Below are positions 52,332 to 64,000 of a stretch of DNA of 64,000 nt, one piece after another (within the stretch, counting starts at the first letter, position 1; each line of letters starts with the position of its first letter). The notes under the pieces are model-generated. The model saw only the letters and a program-made list of their open reading frames with translations. It ran no database searches and was not told where the DNA came from. Origin of the DNA: Balanoglossus misakiensis (Eukaryota; Hemichordata). The position numbers and the translations under genes were made by a program. The stretch is taken from NCBI GenBank assembly GCA_040954595.2, contig CM082579.2, positions 1,116,001 to 1,180,000 on the forward strand. The letters are read 5' to 3'.

Positions 52332-55300
52332 ATGACTGCTTGTATTATGGATGTTTTTAGTGCCAATACCACCATGGTGGTTGCAATGATCTTTCTCATT
52401 GCTGGGCTGACCACAGCGAGACCGGCACCTACAAACAGCAGTATTCTGCAGGCGGATCTACCACTGGACATAGCCAACGACGAACCATCCAGGGGAGTTG
52501 ATCGGACAGTGAGGAGTACTATAAGTTCAATTGTGGGAGCGTTGAAATACAGACAACTCTACTGCAGGAGTGGTTATCATTTACAAATATTTCCAGACGG
52601 AAGGGTTTCGGGAACTCAAGAGGACCATAATCTATACGGTAATTTTAGCAATTTATTGTTCTGGCAGTTTAATTTTTTTAGCGTGTATCAGCTATGTTTA
52701 TTTCATTGACGCACTTCCAAAAATTGCGTGTGTATTACTAGTACATGTACTGGCAATATGCGATAGAAAAAACTTCATGTCATTTGGGTTATGGAAAAGT
52801 GTCGATCTGTCCCCCCCCCCCCCCCCGCACTATTAGCCATGCACTGTATATGTACTGCCACGTTCTCGCCCGACGGTCTGGGACGGTGTCAGGCGCACGG
52901 CGCACTTGAATTGGCCTGCGCGGCACGACGTCGACGCCGCCCGGCGCACTTCGCGATTGGACACCGTCCAACCCCCGTTCTCTTTCATTTCGCTGGTTTA
53001 CCGCCCCTCGTGCCCGTGTCACTTCAGACGCAGGGTTTCTCGTTCAACCTGCTGCCTCGTGTCTGTGTACCCAGCAATTACGACATACTAGTACGTTCTT
53101 CAACGCATTAATGGCTTCAGGCAGACTTCTTCGGAACATGTCCTATCATGATCTTCAATAACAAATCGCTGCTTTAAATCCCCGTTCTACTTATCAACAA
53201 AACTGTCTCAACGCGTTTTCGGCAGATACGGGCAGATACCAACAATATGTCACCCTTTAGAGCGACATCGAGGATTATGTTTTGACTTCGGCGAGTTATC
53301 TGGTGGACACCGTCACGATACTTCTAAAAACGCAGCATTTGCGCGAGTTGCCAAACGTCAAACGCGGGGCTCTAACCCATTCATTCACTTCACAAGTACC
53401 TTTGGTATAATATAGGCTTATTCTCCGCCCTTATTTGCCCTTTACGATCTTTGACTGTGGTAATTAAGTCCACTTAAGTACATTATTTCGTGTTTTGCGA
53501 CACCAGTCTCCGTTATCCACGAGACTGGCAACATTTTGAACTTTAGGATCTCTCCCTGTGCAAAATATTTCCCCAAATCGTACATACTTTGGCAGCAGAA
53601 CGGCAAAGTCTGGCTACGCACTCGGCAATCACTGCACTGGTCAGCTGCCATGATCGGGAGCATGCCGTGGCTTGCTTTGTTAGACCTTTGTATTTGGTTC
53701 CAAATTGTTTAACATCTACAATGTAATATGATAGACTATGTAAATTTCAGCATGGCCTTTGTGCGGCCCCACAAAGGAGAAACCCCTCTTGTTAAGAAGA
53801 AATTTCTGACGTCACCAATATTCGACCATCAAGACTGTTCAAGTTAAAATGTCCCGTGACCCCTTCCCCTCCCCTCCAAATAAAACGGTATGGTCGCTTA
53901 GGAACGTTCGTTTGAACGCGATCTGAGGTAGACACCTAGGATTCAATGTGCCAGCCATTCGAAGCGGTCAAAAGGCAAGGTCATTCCTATGAGTCGCGTT
54001 CCTGGCATCTCGCCCCGTATCCAAGCGAGAAGAGTTAAATGGTTGAGAACGCCACATACTAAATTCTAACAGCATTACGGTTGTCCACACCGCCAATCTA
54101 GCTGAAAGAACGCGTCGTCGTCAAGATAAAAGTACACCCGCCAGATAAAAGCTATCTCAAGCCCACGTATCTTCAATAATGTCAGGTCTATGGCAATGAA
54201 ACGGGCAAAGTGAAAATAAACCGGTGTGGAGAACGGTGCAAACCTGTATTTGCGAAACTATCTGTTTGTTGACACAGTTGTTAATTGAAAAGCAAAGATG
54301 TGACCGTATATTACCGTACAAGAGAGTGGAAGTAGTTGCACTTGTTTACGAAGATCGGCAAGTCATTAGTTCTAAGACGAGCGGTGGCCTGTCAGGGTCG
54401 ACCCTTAATTCTTTTTTGAGCAGACCGACAGGTAACTTGGAGTACACACCCGCTGGGTAAAACGAGTGCCTTATAACGCCCAAACCAGTGATGCATGCGA
54501 CATATTCCTAAGTTTAGCCAGAATTACGACCAGTCGTGAAAAGGCGACCATACCCACTCGTGCAGGTTATTAAATTCAATGCTTGTTGCGGAATGCCTGC
54601 AGTGTGCCTAGTTACAATATATCAAAGATTCGTCTGCCGCCCAGAATAGTCACAGACTATAGGCGACTGTCCACTGGATGACACCGCAGGCCCTAACACG
54701 CGAATTTGGTATTTTATGAAAGAGGGGAGGGTCAATCAGGTAGAGAATACTCTTCCATCTGGCACGGTTGGCGAACACCTATTACCGTAGACAGGTGATG
54801 GAAGTGTCATGTCATTCATAGCTTATTTTGAAGCGACGTCCACTCGTTACGCTGCTGTGAACACTCTAAATACTCGACAAATCTCGACTGGAAAATACGT
54901 TTTCATTTCCACGTGCAAAACAACCTTGCAAACAACCAAACGGACCCGTCTACTTCTGTGATACGAATTCCATATTGGGGGAGGGTCTTGATAGATCGTT
55001 ATGTGAGACGATGGCCCATCAACCCAAAACGCGCACGTCTTACAATGTCACTGTTATAATAGTATTGGACGGTGGCTAATTAGAGACTGGCCGGCCTGCT
55101 GCAGACGACGGGTGCCACCAAAAGAAAATGCACAAGATTAATAGCCTTATTTCGTGTATTGAAATGAATTTCTTGCGGAATTGCTCATCATCGTTTTCGT
55201 TACTCTTCGGGAAAGTATAAATGTCAAACGGGCAATTTTCTCAAACGCTCACTGTGGACGATATTAAGCGGCATCTCAGACTATGCGTGAGGAAAATCCT

Positions 55301-57294
55301 TTGGATAAAAGAAACTGGAGACCACCAATTGGATTTCGAGCTGGGCGTTGGTGATTCAATGAAAAGAGCATTCTCCCTATCATTGGCACACATGGCGACT
55401 TTACGCTCAGTAACTATATTAAAGAGAAACCCATCAATTCTGCTCCACTGGCTTTTCTTGCACTTCCTATTTAACACGAGCGACATTTTATCCACTTTCC
55501 ACTGTTCAGCACACCAGCATTCAGAATTTAAAACGTCACCAAGTCAAAAGGCGCGTGCTCTTTTCAAGATCCCACTAAAAGCGTTTTACCGCGATCGTTA
55601 AAATTACTACGGCTGAAAAGATGCCCCGTCCTCCCTTGTCGATTGTTAAAATGATACACCGAAACTTGGAGAGAGTTACGTGTACATAGATTTCGATATT
55701 TACATGTCTCTTACTTGTGCGTTTTATCATTTGGGAGACATCATCTCGGAGGCATCCAGTGTCCTCTGTTGTATCCCTGCGCCAAATTGAACCCCCCACC
55801 ACACCCCAACCATATTCTCACCTCATGTCTCCAGCACACATGATATACACTATATGTGTTTAATCCGAATCTTCTCTCTTTCAGCAATAGTGAAAATTGA
55901 ATCGGTGCACGCACCCAGCACAGTGACAATACGAGGAGTAGAAGCCGGACTTTACTTGGCTATGAACAAAAACGGAGAACTTTATGCAACGGTGAGCAAT
56001 CTCCTATATTTTTTTAGCCGTGACAGCATATACCCCACTGCTAACACCAGCAACCCAATACATTCCCCAAATTGACTTCTTGAAAGAAGTGATATCTTCT
56101 GTATTATTTTCATAATCCACCGCCGTATGGCGCTGTTTACTCTGTCTTCAGCCTTACTGAAGAATTAAACGCAGTAACTTTGACCACTATCACCAATTAC
56201 AGTACAGTACCCATGCTATAACAAGATAGAAATTATAACAAGATAAGATTGATAGGTGCTTATAACACATGGTGCTGCACTTGGTAGATTGAGACCACAT
56301 GCCCTTACTCGCCAGGGACCAGCTACCACTGACTTTGATCATGACAATGAATTATGGGAGAGTTTGCTTAGGTTAAAAGTACCTTGAACTGAGCATTGAC
56401 CTGACGGCATTCTGTATACAGCACACAGACCATCAATATATTAATCCCTACACCCAAATGTGCGCACTACCACGCCCGAAGGACTTAAAATCTTCCAGCA
56501 AAAATAAATTGAGCATTTGATGTGGGGCTTTGATTAACCCACAAACGTGAGCAACGGGTTAAAAGAATGAAGGTAATTTATCAGGAAAAGCCGGGTTGCG
56601 TGAGAAACGGTGATACACCCAGGCAATACTCACGACTTGGTGAGATCGTGTGGTTTCTACGCGTGGGAAAATTAAACAATACAAGTTTCCACAATTTGAC
56701 ACTAATATAAGAAATTAAAATGCGAAGGAATGTTTGGAAGTGAGATTTGGGAGTGCAAACAGAGGCAATATCATCAACATTTCAAATATTCACTTCCATA
56801 TCACTCATGCGAGACTATAGCCAATATCCCAGAATGCGCTGCTGTAATGGCGACGTCAGCATTCAACATGTACTGCAGTATCCATGGCAACCATGCTTCA
56901 GCATTGCCAGCTCTTGATAAACGCGCATACTGTTTTTCACAACACTTATTGATTTTTTCTTTTCCTTTGACAGGAAAAATTAGAAAAGAACTGTCACTTT
57001 GTGGAAAGGATAACGGAAAATATGTTCAATACGTACGAGTCGGTGAAACATCCGAGGAAGGACAAGAAACGAGACAAGAAACGAAAGAAGAGGAAAGGAA
57101 AAGGGAATAAAAGAAAGACGGGGAAAAAGTCAAGGAAAAGAAAGTCTTGGTATGTGGCGTTCGATAAGGAAGGAAATCCACAAAACGGATCAACGGTCAG
57201 GACTAAACAAAAAATGACACATTTTCTAGCTCGACCAGTTGATCTGAAGAAAGTCGCGGAACTCTATGATAAATTGGTGACCGGAAGCAGTTAA
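52332..57294 (+). CDS. Fgf9/16/20: Secreted FGF9/16/20-type growth factor with basic insert (FGF-b), 3 exons
   Basis: Exons 52332-52638, 55885-55991 and 56974-57294 join to 244 residues. The donors are GTAATT and GTGAGC; the acceptors are CTTTCAG and TTTGACAG. A TAA stop directly precedes the first ATG. The ATG at 52374 (accATGg) has the best start context and begins an ordinary signal peptide (MVVAMIFLIAGLTTARPAP). The product is therefore a secreted FGF-receptor ligand. RQLYCRSGYHLQIFPDG (Cys78), IRGVEAGLYLAMNKNGELY, NCHFVERITEN (Cys145), MFNTYES and HFLARPVDLKKVAELY follow the FGF9/16/20 pattern. The middle exon is 107 bp, one codon longer than the usual 104. Oddity: residues 166-195 contain 22 Lys/Arg in 30, inserted between the NTY segment and KSWYVAF. 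This may be an extended heparan-sulphate-binding or retention segment. Intron 1 is 3.2 kb and contains a CpG-rich patch; intron 2 is 1.0 kb with nothing recognised. Confidence 0.95.
52861..53000. other. CpG-rich patch with inverted repeat in FGF-b intron 1
   Basis: This stretch is much richer in C, G and CpG than its surroundings. It is bounded by ggacggtgtc (52881-52890) and its exact complement gacaccgtcc (52960-52969). It follows a run of 17 C (about 52810-52827). It may be a small inserted element or an intronic CpG island or enhancer. Confidence 0.5.
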
Positions 57295-60200
57295 TATGCC
57301 GCCATAGGAACCATAAGACTGATTTTACTGCTCCTTCCCTGGCAAATATAGTGTGTGCAGAAGAACTCGAGCAGCACATGGATTATTATTATTGTTATAT
57401 ATTTGCCGTTCCATTTTATACTTACACCCCAAGGATGGGGAAACTTGTACATATGACTTCCCTGAGGACCATTTTATAGATACAAGGATGTGAAAACAAT
57501 TCCCAGCCTATCAACTATCATATGTTACATATTTATTAATCGTCCGTTTTCTGTGTAGTGTTGGACGTCAACGACCAATCAGCGACTTCTGTTTAGAAAC
57601 CCTAAATAACTCGGGATTTATTTTGGTGTTGCGATACAAGGCACGACCAAGAGTGTTATTTGTACATATTTGTAAGATCGTAACCGTTGAAGTCGTAGGT
57701 TTATGCGCATTTAAAATTATACATCTGCATTGTCGGTATACGCACTTTGCCAAATGATTGAAAATTCTGCCGTTCTTTTTGAGAAAAGTATAACAGCATG
57801 GAAGATCCGAGTGCCATTGCCAGTCTGGTCAAATGTTGTCCCACTGACGTGGTAGTGGTAGGTGGTAGTCACCCTATCTTGTCTGATCTGATCTGATGCT
57901 ATAACTGCCTAATTGGTAGCTGATGACAAGGGGAAACACGCAATCAATTTGTGGCGACCTACCATCTATCTACTACCACCTCTCTGGTTTGTGATGTTTG
58001 GTGGCGCAGAAAAAAAATCGTTAAAAAAGACACGGGCGACTGTCAAGCGTTGCTGCGTGTGCACCGTTCCAAGCTAGCTATCTTCTGTCTGGAGCTATGT
58101 CACCATAGCAACTCGTACAACTTTTCAGTTCTTATCACAGATTCTCTTAGTTGAGTATTTAAATGGGCACTGAAAAAATCACCGATTAACACTGAACGTT
58201 GAAATCGCTGCACATCTTTGGAACGAGAATAGCATTCTTTACACATCTCATCAATATATCGATAGGCATTGCTGCTCATGTGAAATATTTTGCTTCTCAA
58301 ATTTATGATCAAGCTTTTCTTGTCAGCTTTGGTACAATCGTAATGAATGTTCATGTTTCTTCAAAGCCCTGATGGAAATCATGAGTGTACCTCTTTTAAT
58401 AGAATTTCTGCTGTGAGAATTCATAAAGGTATGCGTTCAGCGGAAGCCTTTAAACCTTCCGTTTCAATACCACATATTAATATTATAATAACTATGACGA
58501 CAATACGACCAAATCATAAATCTTTGAGGCACACAATTGAAATATTATGTTATATACTTAGTTGTTACGGCGTTCCTGTTTAAGAAAAAGGGAAGAAAAA
58601 CTTATAGGCGTGTATTTATTTTTCTATTGAAAGAAAAAAGATATTATTTATTTATTTATTTACCAAGAACAAATGATCTTTTTTACTGTAAGAAGAAACC
58701 GACTTGGCTAACGTAGGGTACTTGTGATATGCAAATCATGGGAGACATCATCGCACTCTGATCAGTGGCCGTTGCCATGGAAACACTTGGTTTAACATCC
58801 AATACCAACTATGTACTCATACCACTAGCGGCACTCCGTCAAAACTTATTTTGACTCTAGCTGAATAGTGGAATGGGTAATTATCACGTTTACTAAGTGA
58901 ATTGAGACAATGTCGAAACATGCACGGCAGATCAGGAGTGTGAAAGTAGTAAAACAAATGTTTGACAAAATATCATTAAATCGAATGAAGTCAGTGACAA
59001 AGTTGAATATGTATATTTCAGTGAACGCTGACTAAGTAGAGGATGCCTGATAATGTAGTTTCACAACTTATCACTGCCGGTTGCTTTATAAGAGGCAATG
59101 ATACTGGGTACATGTTACCGATTTTGTCATCTGCAATACTTTCTTTTACGAATTTTAACAGTAAAATACGAAGAAGCAATATATACATTAATCCTTGTTT
59201 GTGTATTGTCTTTCAATGAAACTTTGGAGAGAGATGTAGGGAGAGAGAGACAGACAGAGCTAAGATCTGTTTGCCCAAACTCGCTTTTTGATGTGCGTGT
59301 GTGTCTCTGTGTATACGCGTGCGCACTGGGATTGGATCGAGTGATGTCAGCAAATATTCACCACAACATTGCAAGACCCGAACGACTGACTCGTTGCTGC
59401 TGATCAACCCAGAGCAGTTGATCTATTGATTGATTTTAAAAGTAAATTTAGTGACAAAACGCGACGCTATAAAGGCGAATCATTACGTAATGAGATGTGT
59501 CAACTGAACAGAGAACAGTGGGACCCGCTGACAAAGTTTTTGGCAAATCTTCAAAGCTTCGTCCCAGCGGGGGACTCTGTTACTGAGCGCGGTAACTGAC
59601 ATGCTTTGAAAAAAACGAATACTGTTTCGACTTGATGCATTATTCATCTCATTCCGTCTAGCGACGATAAGTCGAGCCACTCTGATTAAAGGCAAAACAA
59701 CGCCAATCCTTACTGCAATTGCCAGCATTTGTTACCTTGGTAACGTAATTTGTAAACAAAGCATACTAATTGTGCACCATAATTCAATAGTTTCCCCATT
59801 TCATCGAAAAGCTGGTTTGATTACTAGTTTCTGTTAAACGATTATTTTTATATATGCACATCTGCAGCCCTCACCATTGAAACGCAAAACTTTCAAACGT
59901 CAGTAACTCATTGATGCCCAAACTAGAAAAAATTACCGCTGAAATTATCACATGATCACAAATCGTAATTGCGGTTGACCATCGCACCTGGTGGTCTGCA
60001 TGCGTGGCTTTAGTGAAATAGCTGAAGAAAGTCGGAGTTTTGGGACAAAAAAATATTGTTTCGCTTTTCAGTCACAACCGCGTTTCTCTCTGAGAGAGAG
60101 AGAAAGTCACCAGTTAGGAGAATATGCTACTCCTAACTGCGGCCTTGAAAAGATAACAAACTGAATGAACTTATTTGCCTTGGCAAGGACACGTCTATAT

Positions 60201-61333
60201 TAAGCCATGGAGCAAATAGCCGCCAGACAAGAAAATCACCAACAAAAAAGCCATCTGAAGTCAACACAGTGAGTTTAATTAGAGATCGAAATGCGGAATC
60301 TTCCACTCTGGTTGATGCGAGAGTGGCGCGGCATCTTTGGTATCCACGCGGCTCATTTATCTGCGTCTTGCCTTAACATTTGTCACTGCCTGAGCTGTTA
60401 AATCGTTCAGCCTTTTAGTGCTCAGCGCGCGGCTTCTTTGCAAATGGGGTTTAATTGCCTCCTCTGCGAGCCGATTTGGCCAAACAAGTTGGATGCCATT
60501 GGCCACGGGCATCGATTTTGCTGACTGATAGTATCCTATAACGATGAATCCATTTCCATTCTACGAAACGCTGAAAACGACCGAGTTTATTTAATGCAAG
60601 TTTGTGTTTATGATCTAAATATTGCAAGTAATGCTTGGTGCCAAGGCGTGAAATTGCAGCGAAATTGGCTGTAAACAAATCTAATAGTTTTTCAAGATTT
60701 TAACAATACGTATCGTTGATGGTCTACACCGGTAATACGAAAAATTGATATATACAAAGGTGTTGTATATAAAATTGCCATAAACATGATGAAAACAAAC
60801 AAGGCAGAGCTTGTTTCTTGGTTGAGGGACCCGCAGCCAGGTAGAAATAGAATGCAACTGCAGTAATCTATTTTGTCAATGAAATTCGAGTTGGCTCACA
60901 TGCAGAAAAGTGTTTCCATGGAAACCTTTGGCTAATCGTATCCTATTTTGATGAGCTCTGTGCCGAGCGCCGCGAAGTCCTCTGGGACCTTGTTCAAACC
61001 GCTTACGGTTGGGATTACCTTTCAGCGGAAGCTTTTGGACCTTGTGAATAATTAGCGTGGATCAGAATGATTTACACCAATCCGGTCATGTAAAGACGGG
61101 TCGTTCGTGATTTCACTGAAGGATAGCGAAATTGATACGCGGCACAATCTCTTTAAGCGGATCTAGGTAGTGTAGCGAAAGTGTTTGTGTTTATCTGTGT
61201 GTCGGCACTGGTCAATGACTCAGCGTCACAAGACTGCAGTTTATGTGACTGGAATTCTAGTAGACATGCTTTCTAATAATTATCACCTTTTCAAGTGCAT
61301 GTTGAGCCGCCGCCGCCGTTGTCGTCGTCGTCG

Positions 61334-61440
<107 letters not shown>

Positions 61441-63309
61441 GCCATCGCCACCGCAGTCATACCCCAATGAACAATTATTTCGTAACTTTAATGCCGACTT
61501 TTTGTTGCTAGTTTGAAATAACTTACATTAAGCATAAAGATCAAGCCAACTCAACATCTAATTTTAATCAGATTGTCACAGGAGTCACATATCCGTAGGT
61601 CCTTCTGCGATATGATGACTGTGATGTGTATAGTGTAAAACATTCCCACTGCCTTCCTTGTTCGGTTTTCTTTGTGGATTATCTCCCCGAAATAATGAGT
61701 AAAGCATGAGCAACTGTTAGTATATAGAGACAGGAAGTTTCCACCTATCATGGTATGTCCATGGAAACCAAAACCAATTTGTATGAGCTTTTGGAGAGTT
61801 CCTTTTCACACAGACATTTTGATCTAAAGGCTTTGGTTGCCCGATCACCAGATGAGACCCCAAGGCTATGTCGACCAATTCTATGTTGCCGCCAGATCAC
61901 CAGGTGGCTGACAGACAATGGAGAGAAACTGCATAGTCTACTAATCACTAACCCTAGTCTTAATTTCCTTTTTTTATTCTTAAGTTGTCTAAATAGAAGA
62001 CGCTGAGATGAAACAATTAAAATAGGAGAAAAGATAACTTAACTTGAACGATTTGCAATCTCAGTGGTTCAAGGCTAAGTGTTAAAAGAGAAGTAAACCC
62101 ATAATTACGATAATGATAATGACTGGCACGGTGTCTTCTGATGCCTGAATGACGTATTTCGCACGTGGGCGTTTTTGTCGGTATTTGAAAGATTCTGAAA
62201 GTTACCGGTTGAAAGTATTGATCCTATTATAAAACACTTTAGGCGTTACAGTCACACTATTTTCAATAAACCAACAATCGCGACCGAAGAAGACAATCTG
62301 GAGGCAGACAATTTGAAATGTAAAAAGACCCATGCACGCGCCAACTAATTATTGTCTCTTTGTCGTGTGCCACCCGCTACGAGCCAATCATTGTTCAACA
62401 CTTATTTCCTCGAGGAACGAAACAAATCTTTGAAGATGGCTTGATTAATAGGCGCCCCGGTCTACTTGAGAGCCTTATCATCATTGGCGGCGGCTCCGAA
62501 CGGGCCGACCGCAAAAGGGAAGTATTAAGAGTCTCAGCTTACCCGTTGGGGTCCCCTTTTGTATTAAAGTGCCGAACTTTTGTCGCCAGGTTAAGTTGAA
62601 AAGATTCGCCACTCGAACTCCGCGTCAAAAATCAATAAGCTTACCAGATAACGTTATTGATAAAAGGCGACAAATAGACTATTTAATTGAAGAGATTATT
62701 ATTACAAAAGAGCCCCCCCCCCAAAAAAAAATACGAAGGTGTCACAGCTAAACTATGCAACCTCAGCTATCAGACAAACTAATTACCTTCCATTTGTCTC
62801 AGGCATAACCAAGACTCATGCCAAGTAGTGCAATTAGTCGTTGGGGGCGCTAGCAAGGTAGTTTTCACACAGAGGAGAAGACGGCTAATATGCAAATACA
62901 CAGGTGGTGGAATGTTGGTTGGAGTGGGCAGTTTTGCATAACAATGTGTAGCTGGTGATATGAATATACAGGGCGAAGAGTGCGTTGTGTCGGGAGTGTC
63001 AAGTGTATTCATATAACCCGTCTTCTCCCATGTGTTTTCTCCTGATGAGTGAGTCCATGTGACTCACGAAACAACGTTGTAGAGATTATACCGTCTGTCG
63101 TTTCTCCAGCTACCCATGCCTTACTCTATATTCCGCTCCACGTCAGTATCGAGCACGTTGTATCGGACCAGTCGGACCACATGTTTCCTGTACATACATG
63201 CATGAATACGTATAAGGTACGTAAAAGCTCATGCATGTGGTTTTGTCTGTGGGACCGTCGTATGAGTTCTACATTCAACGACCCCAGAACACTGTAGTAA
63301 TACGCATGC

Positions 63310-63319
63310 TTTATTTATT
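63310..63319 (-). terminator. Candidate polyadenylation signals of FGF-c
   Basis: Two overlapping plus-strand tttatt motifs (minus-strand AATAAA) lie about 0.57 kb after the FGF-c stop codon. Position only. Confidence 0.4.
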
Positions 63320-63889
63320 TTCCAGGAATAAATAATATTTAATGTATCAATATTAAAATATCAATGATAAGTTTCCATCGACAACGAATTTCCTGATTGC
63401 CAAAAAAAAATACTGGTTAAAATCCAGAGTATGTAATAGAACATCATCCTTGAGTAAGTTTGAAATCAGTTTCGACATCTCAGAGTATTGTATGTAGACT
63501 CGCAGAAAATGGACGGAGCCAAAATCATACGTCTTCAGTGATACAGAGAAATTTTAATGTTATTCTGACTTCGTGGATATTGAAGAATGTCGCAAGAGCG
63601 CTGAACATGATTCAATCAGTGAAAGACAGGTCGTTTGTAAAATATTTCTATACCCGTGATGATTGCGCACTTAAGGACGGACTAACGTTTAAAATAGTAA
63701 TCTGTCAGTCGTCACGCTTTCAATATCCTCTGTAAAAATGATTACATAAACATGATTGTAAAATTGGTATAACTCTTAATTTAGATATACAAAGATGGCT
63801 TGGTTATCTCAAGTCCTCCAAAGACATTCACAGATGCAGTATCCATGGTTACAAGTTCAAACACTGAAGTGGCTGTACTGGACACGATT

Positions 63890-64000
63890 CTAGTTTAACG
63901 GACTTCCGTGACCTTTACTCTGGATTTCCTCGAGTTGCTCCACCACCGGAAAGTTGTAGAGGTAAGGTATTTTTTCCGGGTCGACGGCACGCGCAAGGAA
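63890..64000 (-). CDS. Third FGF9/16/20-like gene (FGF-c), 3' end of last exon only
   Basis: The minus strand from the window edge reads in one frame for 36 codons and ends with TAG at 63892-63890. It begins FLARAVDPEKIPYLY, the C-terminal end of an FGF beta-trefoil core (compare FLIRPVEPEQVPELY in FGF-a and FLARPVDLKKVAELY in FGF-b). It continues with an NFPVVEQLEEIQ segment and ends HGSPLN. The Y-x-F-P-x-x-E pattern after the core is shared with FGF-a (ELYPFPIEVL), suggesting these two are the closer pair. The gene is partial: the rest lies beyond the right edge. It should be a secreted ligand like its neighbours. The assignment rests on a short but very characteristic segment. Confidence 0.85.
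   Translation of the reverse strand, partial: FLARAVDPEKIPYLYNFPVVEQLEEIQSKGHGSPLN

Noticed and set aside
52791-53111. Open frames on both strands in the CpG-rich patch
   Set aside because: They arise from high GC content (few stops) inside FGF-b intron 1 and begin in a C homopolymer.
63783-63892. Plus-strand frame after a possible acceptor, ending in TAA near 63897
   Set aside because: It looked like a terminal exon, but the minus-strand frame overlapping its end matches the FGF C-terminus, and the plus frame has no family resemblance.

Overview
This window is nuclear DNA of an animal. Genes are split by GT-AG introns, one of them 23.4 kb long. The sequence is AT-rich, with microsatellites and small terminal-inverted-repeat transposons. 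The gene set (fibroblast growth factors, a MICU-family mitochondrial calcium regulator and a DYRK-like kinase) is metazoan. I see no vertebrate-type repeats. A marine invertebrate, perhaps a non-vertebrate deuterostome (hemichordate, echinoderm or amphioxus), is my best guess; nothing in the sequence fixes the species.

Layout, left to right. (1) 316-8069, minus strand: a 12-exon gene for a divergent DYRK-like kinase with a very long, repeat-rich, low-complexity C-terminal tail. It includes a 36-bp minisatellite translated as a 12-residue repeat and, in the last exon, repeats of about 84 residues. (2) 9448-11670, plus strand: a complete 3-exon secreted FGF gene (FGF-a) with a TATA box, divergent from the kinase. 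(3) 13506-49977, minus strand: a complete 14-exon MICU3-like gene. It has a 12-nt candidate microexon, a U12-type AT-AC intron and a 23-kb first intron that holds several transposon-like elements. (4) 50315-50387, minus strand: a tRNA-like sequence with a CUA anticodon loop. (5) 52332-57294, plus strand: a second complete 3-exon FGF gene (FGF-b), clearly FGF9/16/20-like, with an unusual 30-residue lysine/arginine insert. (6) 57295-63889: intergenic sequence with a (CAT)n tract and stretches that could be regulatory. (7) 63890-64000, minus strand: the last codons and stop of a third FGF gene (FGF-c), cut by the window edge.

The main biological message is a local cluster of at least three FGF9/16/20-like ligand genes, in mixed orientation, with an unrelated mitochondrial calcium-uniporter regulator between two of them. 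The kinase, FGF and MICU products have no evident shared pathway, so the proximity looks like ordinary linkage. Exon boundaries were deduced by hand from splice consensus, reading-frame phase and family similarity. All coding exons of the four complete gene models join in frame without internal stops.
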